From assembly GCF_943737005.1 (NCBI RefSeq), contig NZ_CALSFU010000026.1, positions 1 to 55,052 on the forward strand: 55,052 bases of DNA, given 5' to 3'. Under the pieces are notes generated by a model. That model had not been told where the DNA came from, did not search any database, and saw nothing but the letters and a program-made list of their open reading frames with translations. This document shows positions 7,776 to 16,402 of this stretch, one piece after another. Source of the DNA: Achromobacter sp. Marseille-Q4962. Lineage in GTDB: Bacteria; Pseudomonadota; Gammaproteobacteria; Burkholderiales; Burkholderiaceae_B. A program made the position numbers and the translations under genes. Position 1 is the stretch's first letter. Each line of letters opens with the position of its first letter.

Positions 7776-8378
7776 ATGATCGCAAGCCCTGAATTTCCTG
7801 CCGCCGAGAAGCCGCCCACCAAGGGCGAGCGCACGCGCCAGCAATTGCTGGAGGTCGCGGCGGCGGAATTCGCCGAGCGCGGGTTCCAGAACGCCCGGAT
7901 CAGCGACATCGTGGCGCGCGCCGGAGTGACGCAGCCCGTTTTCTACCAGTATTTCGCCAGCAAGCAGGCGGCCTATGACGAACTGGTGGAGCTGTTCACG
8001 CAGCGCCTGCGCCAGGCCATCGCGTGCGCGCGCCTGCCCGACGACACGCCGCAGGCAGGCGTGGCCGGGCGCGTGGCGCAGGGGGTGGCCGGCCTGCTCG
8101 ACATTCTCCAGCACGACATGAACCTGACGCGCATCGGCTTTTTCCAGGTCGAGCGGGCCGACGCCCTCAAAGGCGAGCTGGAAGGCATGATCGCGGGCAA
8201 CGTGCGGGCCGAGCAGGCGGCCGGGCTGTTCCGCGACGACGTGTCGCCGGAGTGGTTCGCGCAGGCGCTCATGGGCGCGATCGAACGCTTCACGCGCAAG
8301 GCGCTGGACGCGGAGGAGCGGCGACGATGCGCCGCCTTCATCGCGGACCTGTTCCTGGAAGGAATGCGCCGGCGATGA
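7776..8378 (+). CDS. TetR-family transcriptional regulator
   Basis: This is a 200-residue TetR regulator. The N-terminal helix-turn-helix domain (about 17-65) shows RQQLLEVAAAEFAERGF, ISDIVARAGVTQPVFYQYF and SKQAAYDEL. The rest is the helical ligand-binding and dimer domain. In-frame alternatives at 7749 (ATG) and 7731 (TTG) would lengthen it by 9 or 15 residues. A perfect 22-bp palindrome ends 1 nt before the chosen start. The gene converges with the M20 peptidase gene and shares a hairpin terminator with its end. The regulated genes are unknown; the Gly/His-rich exported protein is transcribed divergently and is one candidate. Confidence 0.85.
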   Translation: MIASPEFPAAEKPPTKGERTRQQLLEVAAAEFAERGFQNARISDIVARAGVTQPVFYQYFASKQAAYDELVELFTQRLRQAIACARLPDDTPQAGVAGRVAQGVAGLLDILQHDMNLTRIGFFQVERADALKGELEGMIAGNVRAEQAAGLFRDDVSPEWFAQALMGAIERFTRKALDAEERRRCAAFIADLFLEGMRRR

Positions 8379-8390
8379 GCCGGCTTTTTA
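8368..8390 (+). terminator. Rho-independent terminator of the TetR gene
   Basis: GCCGGC, a 5-nt loop GATGA and GCCGGC are followed by TTTTTATT. The hairpin includes the stop codon of the TetR gene, and its T-run includes the stop of the convergent M20 peptidase gene. The T-run lies on the plus side only. Confidence 0.72.
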
Positions 8391-9815
8391 TTGGCCGCCT
8401 CGGCTGCCGCCTTCCGGGCCGCCTCTTCGGCCCGCGGGCGCCGTGCCCGCGCCCAGGTCCCAGTACAGGCCGGTCATCAGGCGCAGCCCTTCGCGCAGCA
8501 GGCCGGGCGGCAGGTGCTCGTTGGGCGCGTGCTGGGAGCAGCCAGGATAGGAGTGCGGTACCCACACGGTGCGCAGGCCCAGGACGTCGGTGAAGATATC
8601 GTTGGGCAGAGAGCCGCCGAGATTCGGCAGCACCGCGGTCTTCTTGCCGGAGGTGGCGGCCAGCGAATCGGCGGCCCAGCGCACCCAGGGGTCGTCCGGG
8701 TCGATGCGCGTGGCGCGGAACAGGCTCTCGCCGGTTTCCAGGATCTGCACATACGGAAAGCCCTGGCGGTCCAGATGGCGGCGCAGCGCGGGCAGGATGC
8801 GGTCGGGATCGATGCCCACCACGAAGCGCAGCTGGCAGCGCGCCCAGGCGCGCGGCGGTATTGCGTTGACGGGCGTGTCGGGGTTGCCCGTCTTGCAGGC
8901 CAGGACTTCGAATGAACACCAGCCGAAGACACGTTCGGCCGGCGTCAGGCCGGGTTCGCCCCAGCCGGGCTCGATGAGCGGCCCGTCTTCGCCGCCGTCC
9001 ACGTCGCAGTCGGCCAGCGCGCGGCGCACCGAATCGGGCAGCGCGTCGGGCACCCATTCCGGCACGCGGATCTGGCCGGAGGGCGACACGATGCTCGCAA
9101 TGGCGTGGGCGAGCTGGATGCCGGGATTGGAGATCAGCCCGCCCCAGTTGCCCGAGTGGTGCCCGCCCGCGCGCGCCTCGATGGCCAGATCGAAGTTGAT
9201 GCTGCCGCGCGCGCCCAGGAACACCGTGGGCCGGGCCGGCGACAGGCGCGGACCGTCGGAGGCGATGAGCACGTCGGCCGCCAGCAGGCCGCGGTGCGCT
9301 TCGCACAGCTCGCGCAGGCCGGGCGAGCCCGTTTCTTCGCCCATCTCGATCAGGTACTTGGCATTGAAGCCCAGGCGGCCGCGGGCTTCGAGCACGAGCC
9401 TCAGCGCTTCCATGTTGACGGTGTGCTGGCCCTTGTTGTCGGCGATGCCGCGCCCGTACCAGCGGCCCTCGGACTCGGTGAGCGTCCAGGGCGACAGGCC
9501 GGGTTTCCATTCCTTTTCCAGGCCGCGGATCACATCGCCGTGGCCGTAGCCCAGGGCGGTGGGCAGGGCCGGGTCTTCGATGCGCTCGGCGTAGAGAAAC
9601 GGCGCCAGGGCGCGCGCTTGCGTCAGGGTGCGGCAACGGAATCCCATGGCTTCGAAGGCGGGCTGGATTTCCTCGGCCAGGTATTGCGCCAGCGTACCGG
9701 CGCGCTCGGGGTTCTGGCTTTCGCTGGGCAGCGCCACGCGGCGGGCCAGCACGTCGCGGAATTCGCCGCTGTCGAAGCGGCGTTCGGCCAGGGCCAGGGC
9801 TTGGTTTCGGGTCAT
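8388..9815 (-). CDS. M20-family metallopeptidase
   Basis: This 475-residue zinc peptidase or deacylase of the M20/ArgE/DapE family is the last gene of the peptide-transport operon. Metal-site motifs are visible: GYGHGDVI (first His/Asp), YGRGIADNKGQ (bridging Asp), MGEETGSPG (catalytic and metal Glu pair), ASDGPR and, near the end, the metal His in VPHSYPG. A dimerisation lid lies about 205-330. The ATG at 9815 overlaps the stop of the upstream ATPase gene by 4 nt, so it is translated with the transporter. The obvious role is to hydrolyse the imported peptide or N-acylated compound in the cytoplasm. An in-frame extension to 9926 is disregarded because it overlaps the ATPase coding end and has repeat-derived sequence. 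Confidence 0.9.
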   Translation of the reverse strand: MTRNQALALAERRFDSGEFRDVLARRVALPSESQNPERAGTLAQYLAEEIQPAFEAMGFRCRTLTQARALAPFLYAERIEDPALPTALGYGHGDVIRGLEKEWKPGLSPWTLTESEGRWYGRGIADNKGQHTVNMEALRLVLEARGRLGFNAKYLIEMGEETGSPGLRELCEAHRGLLAADVLIASDGPRLSPARPTVFLGARGSINFDLAIEARAGGHHSGNWGGLISNPGIQLAHAIASIVSPSGQIRVPEWVPDALPDSVRRALADCDVDGGEDGPLIEPGWGEPGLTPAERVFGWCSFEVLACKTGNPDTPVNAIPPRAWARCQLRFVVGIDPDRILPALRRHLDRQGFPYVQILETGESLFRATRIDPDDPWVRWAADSLAATSGKKTAVLPNLGGSLPNDIFTDVLGLRTVWVPHSYPGCSQHAPNEHLPPGLLREGLRLMTGLYWDLGAGTAPAGRRGGPEGGSRGGQ

Positions 9816-10852
9816 GAGGGCAGGGCTCCGGAAGTCGAGGCGGGCGGATAGAGATGGCAGGCCACCGCGGCGCCGTCCGGCCGCGCCAAAGCTGGCCGCG
9901 CCAAAGCTGGCCGCGCCTCCCTGCACTGGGGCATGGCGTGGCGGCAGCGCGGATGGAACGGGCAGCCGGGCGGCGGATGCAGCGGATCGGGAAATGACAG
10001 GCCCAGCCCGGTGTCGGGTATTCCCAGGCCCGGCTCGGGCGTCAGCACCGAGGCCAGCAGCGCCTGGGTATAGGGATGCCGCGGGTCGCGGAAGAGCCGG
10101 TCGACGGGCGCCGATTCGACCACGCGGCCCAGGTACATCACCGCCACCTGGGTGGCGATGTGTTCCACCACCGCCAGGTTGTGGCTGATGAACACGTAGG
10201 TGAGGTTGAAATCGCGGCGCAGCTCCATGAGCAGGTTCATGATCTGCGCCTGCACCGACACGTCCAGCGCCGAGGTGGGCTCGTCGCAGATCACGATCTC
10301 CGGGCGCATGACCAGCGCGCGGGCGATGGCCACGCGCTGGCGCTGCCCGCCCGAAAGCTGGCCCGGGCTGTTGTGGGCCAGCCGCGGCGGCAGGCCCACG
10401 CGCTCCAGCATTTCGATGGCCTTGTGCTGGCGCGGGTTGGGAATGCCGTGCACTTCCAGCGGCAGCGACACAATGGAGGCGATGGACCGGCGCGGGTTGA
10501 GCGAGGAATACGGGTCCTGGAAGATGGGCTGCACGCGCCGCGCCAGCGCGCGGCGGTCCATGTGGCGGATGTCCTGGCCGTCGAGGCGGACGGCGCCCTC
10601 GCTGGGCGGGATCAGGCCCAGCAGCAGGCGCGCCAGCGTGGATTTGCCGCAGCCGGATTCGCCCACGATGCCCAGCACCTCGCCGCGCCGCACGGCCAGG
10701 TCCACGCCGTTGACGGCGTGCAGTTCGCGGCGCGGCTGGAACATGCCGGCGCGCACGCTGAACCGCCGGCCGACCGCCTCGGCCTGCAGCAATGCGCCGG
10801 CCTGGCCGCTTGCGCTGCGGTATTCGTCGGTAGAGAGAACCGGCGCGCTCAT
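9812..10852 (-). CDS. Peptide ABC transporter ATPase (OppF/DppF type)
   Basis: This 346-residue ATP-binding subunit has Walker [11 protein letters not shown]-loop FQDPYSSLNP, signature LSGGQRQR, Walker B VICDEPTSALD and switch region FISHNLAVVEHI. It ends in the oligopeptide-transport C-terminal domain with the HPYTQALLASV motif and a Cys cluster (GCPFHPRCRHAMPQC) that can hold an Fe-S cluster in this family. It overlaps the OppD-type gene upstream and the M20 gene downstream, each by ATGA. A 15-bp tandem repeat near its end codes for an ALARP repetition. It pairs with the OppD-type ATPase to power the importer. Confidence 0.93.
   Translation of the reverse strand: MSAPVLSTDEYRSASGQAGALLQAEAVGRRFSVRAGMFQPRRELHAVNGVDLAVRRGEVLGIVGESGCGKSTLARLLLGLIPPSEGAVRLDGQDIRHMDRRALARRVQPIFQDPYSSLNPRRSIASIVSLPLEVHGIPNPRQHKAIEMLERVGLPPRLAHNSPGQLSGGQRQRVAIARALVMRPEIVICDEPTSALDVSVQAQIMNLLMELRRDFNLTYVFISHNLAVVEHIATQVAVMYLGRVVESAPVDRLFRDPRHPYTQALLASVLTPEPGLGIPDTGLGLSFPDPLHPPPGCPFHPRCRHAMPQCREARPALARPALARPDGAAVACHLYPPASTSGALPS
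9879..9917. repeat. 15-bp tandem repeat within the ATPase gene, about 2.6 units
   Basis: GGCCGCGCCAAAGCT occurs at 9879 and 9894, followed by a diverging partial copy at 9909. It is in frame in the OppF-type gene and adds repeats of Ala-Arg-Pro-Ala-Leu near the C-terminus, outside the catalytic parts. Slippage would add or remove five residues without breaking the gene. Confidence 0.85.
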
Positions 10853-11844
10853 GCCCGGCCTCCTTCCGCGTGCAGCACGCAGCGCCATTGGCGGGCTCCG
10901 GCCCCGCCGCGCAGCGCGATGGGGGCGCGGCAGCGGGGCTGGGCGTGCGGGCAGCGCTGGTAGAACGCGCAGCCCGGCAGGTCGCCGTACAGGGCGGGCA
11001 CCACGCCGGCGATGGTGCCCAGCGGCTCGCCCGGCCGGTTGCGGCCCGGCACGGGAATACAGTCGAGCAATCCCTGCGTGTAGGGGTGGCGCGGCGCGGC
11101 GAAGAGTTCGGCCACCGGGCCCTGCTCGACGATCTGTCCGGCGTACATGACGGCCACGCGCCGCGCGATGCGCGCGACCACGCCCAGGTCGTGCGTGATG
11201 AGCACCATGGCGATGCCCAGCTCGGCCTGCAGCTCGGCCAGCAGCCGCAGGATCTGCGCCTGGATGGTGACGTCCAGCGCCGTGCTGGGCTCGTCGGCGA
11301 TGAGCAGCTCGGGGCCGCACATCAGCGCCATCGCGATCATGACGCGCTGCCGCAGCCCGCCCGAGAGCTGGTGCGGGTACTGCGACAGCCGCTGCCCGGC
11401 CGAGGCGATGCCGACTTTCTCCAGCAGTTCCACGGCGCGGTCGCGCGCCTGCGGGCGGCTTGCGCCGCGATGATGGATGTAATGCTCGGTGAGCTGGTCG
11501 CCTATCGGGTAGGCCGGGTTCAGCGCCGTCATGGGCTCCTGGAAGATCATGGCCATCTTGTTGCCGCGCAGCGCGTTGACGCGGCGCGCGCGGGCCCGCG
11601 AGATGTCTTCGCCCAGCACGGCGAGCCGGCTCGTGCTGCGGCGCGCCGCCTTGGGCAGCAGGCCCATGACGGCCAGCGAAGTCATCGACTTGCCGCAGCC
11701 GGACTCGCCCACCAGACAGAGGGTTTCGCCGCGGCGCACCTGGAACGAAACGTCGCGCACCGCGTGCAGCGTGCCGCGGGGCGTGGCGATGTCCACCTTC
11801 AGCCCCTGCACGTCCAGGACGGGTTCCGCGTGATTCATGGTCAT
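10849..11844 (-). CDS. Peptide ABC transporter ATPase (OppD/DppD type)
   Basis: This 331-residue ATP-binding subunit has Walker [10 protein letters not shown] (the usual Thr/Ser replaced by Ser-Met at the end), Q-loop [10 protein letters not shown], signature LSGGLRQR, Walker [13 protein letters not shown] and HDLGVVARI. The C-terminal oligopeptide domain carries [12 protein letters not shown] and a Cys-containing end ([15 protein letters not shown]). The ATG at 11844 overlaps the stop of the permease gene, and the gene ends overlapping the OppF-type gene by 4 nt. These features place it in the dppA-B-C-D-F-like operon that continues into the M20 peptidase. Confidence 0.93.
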   Translation of the reverse strand: MTMNHAEPVLDVQGLKVDIATPRGTLHAVRDVSFQVRRGETLCLVGESGCGKSMTSLAVMGLLPKAARRSTSRLAVLGEDISRARARRVNALRGNKMAMIFQEPMTALNPAYPIGDQLTEHYIHHRGASRPQARDRAVELLEKVGIASAGQRLSQYPHQLSGGLRQRVMIAMALMCGPELLIADEPSTALDVTIQAQILRLLAELQAELGIAMVLITHDLGVVARIARRVAVMYAGQIVEQGPVAELFAAPRHPYTQGLLDCIPVPGRNRPGEPLGTIAGVVPALYGDLPGCAFYQRCPHAQPRCRAPIALRGGAGARQWRCVLHAEGGRA

Positions 11845-12755
11845 GCTTTCTCCTCGGGCGTCAGCAGTTGGTGCAGCCCGTCGCCCGCCAGGTTGATGGC
11901 GAAGATCAGCAGCGCGAGCGCCGAGCCGGGGATGGCGATGAGCCAGAAAGAAAAGAACATGTAGGCCTTGGCCTCGGAGATCATCAGCCCCCACGACGGC
12001 AGCGGCGGCTGCACCCCCAGCCCGAGGAACGACAGCGAGGCTTCGAGCAGGATGGCGCTGGCCGCTTCCAGCGTGGCGATGACGATAAGGTGCGGCACCA
12101 CGTTGGGCAGCACCTCGCCGCGCACGATGCGCCAGGTGGAGGCGCCGGCCGCCTGGGCCGCCGCCACGTATTCCAGCGAGCGCACCTGCTGCGTGGCGCT
12201 GCGCATGACCACGGCGTAGCGGTCCCACTTGAGCAGGCCCAGCACCAGGATCACCACCCAGAGCGAGCCGCCCACCATGGCCACTGTGGCCAGCGCCACC
12301 AGGATCACGGGCATGGACAGGCGCGTGGTGACGAGAAAGGACACCGCCATGTCCACCTTGCCGCCGAAGTAGCCGGCCGCCATGCCCATGGCCGTGCCGA
12401 TCAGCCCGGAGATCAGCGCCACGCTGGCGCCGATGAGCAGCGAAATGCGGGCGCCGTAGAGCAGCCGCGAGAGGTAGTCGCGGCCCAGCGGGTCGGTGCC
12501 CAGCGGGTGCAGCCAGGTGCCTTTCTCGTACCAGACCGGCGGCGCCATGCGGTAGGCGAGATCCTGGAAGTAGGGGTCGTGCGGCGCGATCCAGGGCGCG
12601 AAGAGCGCCACCAGCAGAATCGCCAGCAGGATGCCGCCGCCCGCGAGCAGCGCGGTGTTGCGCGAGACGCGGCGCCAGCGCAGCCGCGCGGGCGTGAGTC
12701 CGGCCGCTTCCGGCGCGATCCGGGCAAGCGAGGAATCGGGTAATGGAGCGTTCAT
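11841..12755 (-). CDS. Peptide ABC transporter permease (DppC/OppC type)
   Basis: This 304-residue inner-membrane subunit has an N-terminal hydrophobic helix (about 35-55). The conserved periplasmic HPLGTDPLGRDYLSRLLYGAR follows, with further helices to about 290 and the ATPase-contact (EAA) loop EYVAAAQAAGASTWRIVRGE. It has the normal DppC length. Its start lies 1 nt after the stop of the DppB-type gene and its end overlaps the OppD-type gene. With DppB it forms the import channel. Confidence 0.93.
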   Translation of the reverse strand: MNAPLPDSSLARIAPEAAGLTPARLRWRRVSRNTALLAGGGILLAILLVALFAPWIAPHDPYFQDLAYRMAPPVWYEKGTWLHPLGTDPLGRDYLSRLLYGARISLLIGASVALISGLIGTAMGMAAGYFGGKVDMAVSFLVTTRLSMPVILVALATVAMVGGSLWVVILVLGLLKWDRYAVVMRSATQQVRSLEYVAAAQAAGASTWRIVRGEVLPNVVPHLIVIATLEAASAILLEASLSFLGLGVQPPLPSWGLMISEAKAYMFFSFWLIAIPGSALALLIFAINLAGDGLHQLLTPEEKA

Positions 12756-12756
12756 T

Positions 12757-13674
12757 TCACGACACCCGGATGCGCGGGTCCAGCCAGGCGTTGGCGATGT
12801 CGGCCGCCAGCGTGAGCAGGACGTAGATGACGGACAGCAGCAGCACGATGAGCTGCATGACCGGAAAATCCTTGTAGGTGATGCTCTGGTAGGCCAGGTA
12901 GCCCAGGCCGTCCAGCGCATAGATGGTTTCGATGACCACCGAGCCTCCCAGCAGGTAGCCGAGCTGCACCGCGGCCAGCGCCACCACCGGCACGATGGCG
13001 TTGCGCAGCGCGTGCTTGAAGATGATGGTGCGCGCGGGCAGCCCCTTGGCGCGCGCGGTGCGGATGTAATCGGCCGAGAGCACCTCGATCATGCCGGCGC
13101 GGATCAGCCGCATGAAGGCCGGCGCCACGTAGTAGCCCAGCGCGATGGCCGGCATCACGAAATGCTGCCAGGTGCCGCTGCCCGAAACCGGCAGCACGCG
13201 CAGCGAAATCGCGAACAGCATGATGAGGATGAGCGCGAAGAAGAAGTTGGGCAGCGCCTGGCCCAGCACCGCCACTGCCAGGCAGAAGCGGTCGACCAGG
13301 CTGCCCTTGCAGATCGCGGCCAGCACGCCCAGCGGCACCGAAATGGCCAGCGCCACGGCCAGCGCGCCTACGCCCAGCTTGAGCGTGGTGCCCAGCTTGG
13401 ACAGGATGAGCGGGCCGGCCTCGGTCTTGAAATACACCGAGGTGCCGAAATCGCCGTGCAGGATCTGCCAGAGCCAGTCCGCATACTGGACCAGCAGGGG
13501 GCGGTCCAGCCCGTAGGCCTTGCGGATCGCGTCGATGTCGGCCTGCCGGGCGCCTTCGCCGGCCAGCGCCAGCGCGGGGTCGCCCGACAGGTGCAGCAGC
13601 ATGAAGGCCAGCACCGAGACGGTCAGCGCCACCAGCAGCGCCAGGCCCAGCCGCCTGATCGTGAATTGCAGCAT
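12757..13674 (-). CDS. Peptide ABC transporter permease (DppB/OppB type)
   Basis: This 305-residue inner-membrane subunit begins MLQFTIRRLGLALLVALTVS, the standard DppB start. It shows GLDRPLLVQYADWL, an EAA loop (DYIRTARAKGLPARTIIFKHALRNAI) and the end region YVLLTLAADIANAWLDPRIRVS. About six membrane helices are expected. The gene for the binding protein ends 49 nt upstream, and the DppC-type gene begins 1 nt downstream. Substrate preference (dipeptides, oligopeptides, nickel or others) cannot be read from the permease. Confidence 0.93.
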   Translation of the reverse strand: MLQFTIRRLGLALLVALTVSVLAFMLLHLSGDPALALAGEGARQADIDAIRKAYGLDRPLLVQYADWLWQILHGDFGTSVYFKTEAGPLILSKLGTTLKLGVGALAVALAISVPLGVLAAICKGSLVDRFCLAVAVLGQALPNFFFALILIMLFAISLRVLPVSGSGTWQHFVMPAIALGYYVAPAFMRLIRAGMIEVLSADYIRTARAKGLPARTIIFKHALRNAIVPVVALAAVQLGYLLGGSVVIETIYALDGLGYLAYQSITYKDFPVMQLIVLLLSVIYVLLTLAADIANAWLDPRIRVS

Positions 13675-13723
13675 TGATGTTCCCCTTGCGGCCGGCGGCG
13701 CGCGGGCGCCGCCGGGGCGCGGC

Positions 13724-15289
13724 TTACTTCCAGCTCATGTCCCAGAAACGCACCAGCTCGTCCGGGTAGGGTTTGAAGTTCACTTCCTTGCTGGCCACGT
13801 AGTACACGGGCAGGGTCCACAGCGGCACGGCATAGGCTTTTTCGGCGATGCGCGTGAGCGCCTCCTTGTAGGCGGCGTTGCGCCGGGCGCTGTCGATGGT
13901 GGTGTCGGCCTTGCGCAGCAGGTCGCGCACCTGCGGGTCGCGGGTGATGTCGTCATTGCCGAAGCCGAAGTAGACCGGCGTGGAGGCCGACGCGTCGTTC
14001 ACCAGGTTGGACGCCCAGGTCTGGTGCGTGAGCGCGGCCTTGCCGCCGCGCACCATGTCGCGCATGGCGGCGTACTGCAGGAAATTGAGCTTGGCGCGTA
14101 TGCCCACGGCCTGCAGGTAGTTGATGAGGGCCTCGGTCTGGTTGCGCTCGCGATAGGCCAGGATGTCGATGTCGAAACCGTTGGGGTAGCCGGCCTCGGC
14201 CAGCAGTTTTTTCGACAGGGCCGGGTCGTATTTGTAGGCGGGCACGTCCTGCGTGCAGCCCACCTGCGAGGGCGTGCAGATGGCGTTGAGGATCGCGCCG
14301 CCTTCGCCCACGATATTCTTCAGGATGGATTCGCGGTCGATGGCGTGGATGATGGCCTTGCGCACGCGTTCGTCCTTGAGCTGCGGCGCGGGCGAGCCAT
14401 CCTGGATGTTCATCTGCATGAACACGATGCGCATGGTTTCGCCGGACACGACCTGCAGCGTGGGCAGGGTCTTGAGCTGCTCGGCCTGGTCCTTGGGCAC
14501 GCTCATGATGAAGTCCTCGCCGCCGGAAATCACCTCGGCCATCTGCGTCTGGCGGTCGGGGATGAAGCGGATGACCACCTTGCCGATCCTGGGCTGGGCC
14601 TTGGGCGAGTCCTTGAAATAGTCGGCGTTCTTCTCCAGCGTGATGGACTTGCCGGGCTGGTAGTCCGTCACCTTGTACGGGCCGGTGCCCACGGGCTTGG
14701 CGTTCATGCCCTTGGGGCCGACTTCCTTGTAGTACCTGGCGGGGTGGATGGCCACGGTGGTGGCGAGGTATTCCTTGGCCGCCGGGAAGGGTTCCTTGGT
14801 GGTCAGGCGCACGTGGTATTTGTCGATCTTCTCGACCTTGTCGATCCAGGCCACGTTCTGCTGGGTGACCGCCTTGTTCTTGGGGTCGGCCACGAAGTTC
14901 AGCGTGTACACCACCGAATCGGCGTCGAACTCCTCGCCGTTGTGGAATTTCACGCCCTGGCGCAGTTCGAATTCCAGCGTCTTGTCGTCGACCTGTTTCC
15001 AGCTCTTGGCGAGCTGCCCCTTGTACTCGTTGGTCATGGGGTCGCGGTAGAGCAGGGTGTCCCACACGTTGGCGGCAATGATGACGCCGATGCGCACGTT
15101 GTTGTAGTACGGGTCCACGCTTTCGGGCGCCTGGTCGTACGCCATGCGCAGCGTGTCGTCCTGCTTGGAGGCGTGCGCGGCGCCCGCGCCCAGGGCGGCG
15201 CAGGCCAGCAGCGCGGCGGCCAGGAACTTGAGCCGGGGGCGGAAGCGGGAAAGGGGCGGTGCGGCGGGGGTGACGTTGGAATCGGCCAT
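13724..15289 (-). CDS. Peptide ABC transporter substrate-binding protein (SBP family 5)
   Basis: This 521-residue periplasmic binding protein is of the DppA/OppA class (family 5). The leader has a hydrophobic core (LKFLAAALLACAALGAG, about 22-38) and probable cleavage after AHA. The mature protein begins near SKQDDTLRMAYDQAPESVDPYY and carries the family signature around LRQGVKFHNGEEFDADSVVYT. It has no lipobox with an invariant +1 Cys, so it is probably soluble in the periplasm. GAGG lies about 9 nt upstream of the ATG at 15289. It heads the importer operon, and the GntR regulator is encoded upstream on the same strand. It is the subunit that would decide the ligand. Confidence 0.93.
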   Translation of the reverse strand: MADSNVTPAAPPLSRFRPRLKFLAAALLACAALGAGAAHASKQDDTLRMAYDQAPESVDPYYNNVRIGVIIAANVWDTLLYRDPMTNEYKGQLAKSWKQVDDKTLEFELRQGVKFHNGEEFDADSVVYTLNFVADPKNKAVTQQNVAWIDKVEKIDKYHVRLTTKEPFPAAKEYLATTVAIHPARYYKEVGPKGMNAKPVGTGPYKVTDYQPGKSITLEKNADYFKDSPKAQPRIGKVVIRFIPDRQTQMAEVISGGEDFIMSVPKDQAEQLKTLPTLQVVSGETMRIVFMQMNIQDGSPAPQLKDERVRKAIIHAIDRESILKNIVGEGGAILNAICTPSQVGCTQDVPAYKYDPALSKKLLAEAGYPNGFDIDILAYRERNQTEALINYLQAVGIRAKLNFLQYAAMRDMVRGGKAALTHQTWASNLVNDASASTPVYFGFGNDDITRDPQVRDLLRKADTTIDSARRNAAYKEALTRIAEKAYAVPLWTLPVYYVASKEVNFKPYPDELVRFWDMSWK

Positions 15290-15448
15290 GACGAGGCTCC
15301 TCTGGACCATGCGGTTTGGAACGGGATGCTGCCGGGTGCTGCGGAAACGCGGGAGCCGGCGCCTGCGGCGCGGAACCCGCGGTCCCCATGAAGCTGTCAC
15401 TGCTGTCGATGCCGCGGCGCGGCGCTCGCGCGCCCGCCGCGGCCCGGG

Positions 15449-16195
15449 TCAATCGGAATCGGCCGGCCCGCCCGCCTGGTGGCGCAGGGCGCGCAGCGCG
15501 GCGGCGCACTTGCGTTCGAGGTGCTGGCGCATGATGTCCGCCAGCCGGTCGGCGTCGCGCGCCTCCAGGGCCTGCGCCATTTCGATGTGTTCGCGCATGG
15601 CCAGGTCCCATTTGTGGCGGTCTTCGTTGGACACGAAGCGCAGGTTCTGGATGCGCGCGTTCTGCGCGTCGTAGAGCTGCTTGAGCAGGCTGTTGTGCGC
15701 CGCCAGGCTGATGCGTTCGTGGATCTCGCGGTTGGTGCGGAAGTACGAGGGCAGGTCGTGGCGCGCGTGGCTGGCCATCATTTCGTAGGTGAGCGCGCGG
15801 ATCTCGGCGATCTCGGCGTCGGTGGCGCGTTCGCAGGCCAGGCGGCACGACATGGCCTCCAGCCCGCCTATCACCTCGAAGGCTTCGCGGATGTTGGCTT
15901 CCGAGAGGGCGACCACCTGCGCGCCGCGGTTGGGCTCGATGCTGACCAGGCCCTCGGCCGCCAGCACGCGGAAAGCCTCGCGCAGCGGCGTGCGCGACAC
16001 GCCCAGCCGTTCGCAGAGCGCGCGCTCGTTCAGCCGGCTGCCGGGTGGGAATTCGCCCTGGATGATGCGCTCGCGCAGCCGCCCGGCCACGCTGGCCGGC
16101 AGTGTCCGCGCCGGCGTGGCGGCGGGCGCCGCCACGGGCGGGGCAGCCTCGCCGGCGGCGGCGGAGTCGGGCAACAGTTCAGTGCTGCGGCTCAT
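15449..16195 (-). CDS. GntR-family regulator, FCD (FadR C-terminal) type
   Basis: This 248-residue regulator starts with a low-complexity Ala-rich segment (about 1-30). A GntR winged helix follows (about 33-100), with IIQGEFPPGSRLNERALCER and LGVSRTPLREAFRVLAAEGL. The FCD ligand domain (about 105-240) shows the metal-binding Asp/His pattern: Asp and Arg in YFRTNREIHERI and His in MREHIEMAQAL. FCD proteins usually respond to small organic acids. Its start codon overlaps a TTGGTATACAAA palindrome, and two further GTATAC palindromes precede the divergent aminotransferase gene. This suggests it represses itself and that gene, and possibly the peptide importer downstream. Confidence 0.9.
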   Translation of the reverse strand: MSRSTELLPDSAAAGEAAPPVAAPAATPARTLPASVAGRLRERIIQGEFPPGSRLNERALCERLGVSRTPLREAFRVLAAEGLVSIEPNRGAQVVALSEANIREAFEVIGGLEAMSCRLACERATDAEIAEIRALTYEMMASHARHDLPSYFRTNREIHERISLAAHNSLLKQLYDAQNARIQNLRFVSNEDRHKWDLAMREHIEMAQALEARDADRLADIMRQHLERKCAAALRALRHQAGGPADSD

Positions 16196-16206
16196 TGGTA
16201 TACAAA
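16195..16206. promoter_or_regulatory. Candidate GntR operator 1
   Basis: TTGGTATACAAA is centred on GTATAC at 16198-16203 and overlaps the start codon of the GntR gene. The same 12 bases recur at 16371-16382. The form agrees with the short GT(N)AC palindromes bound by FadR-type GntR regulators. Confidence 0.68.
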
Positions 16207-16257
16207 AAATCCCCTTGTTTGCGGCAACTATAAACTGTGGCCCACCGCTTTATTCAT

Positions 16258-16269
16258 GGGTGTATACCC
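16258..16269. promoter_or_regulatory. Candidate GntR operator 2
   Basis: GGGTGTATACCC is centred on the same GTATAC core (16262-16267) as the two TTGGTATACAAA sites. It lies between them in the divergent control region and is itself nearly fully palindromic, though its flanks differ. Confidence 0.5.
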
Positions 16270-16370
16270 TAGGTTATGCACGCAAAAACAATGGGATAGA
16301 GTGACGCATGCTTTCGGGGCCGCGCCATGCACGGCGGGCGGGCCCATGCTTTGTCGTCGCGTTCGTTTCG

Positions 16371-16382
16371 TTGGTATACAAA
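16371..16382. promoter_or_regulatory. Candidate GntR operator 3
   Basis: TTGGTATACAAA ends 20 nt before the ATG of the aminotransferase gene and is identical to operator 1 at 16195-16206. Bound regulator here would block transcription or translation start of the aminotransferase gene. Confidence 0.66.
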
Positions 16383-16402
16383 AGCACCCCACGAGGCCCC
16401 GC

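Noticed and set aside
9816..9926. Extension of the M20 peptidase start upstream to 9926.
   Set aside because: It would lie in the end of the ATPase gene and its 15-bp repeat. The ATG at 9815 overlaps the ATPase stop in the usual coupled way and matches the family start.
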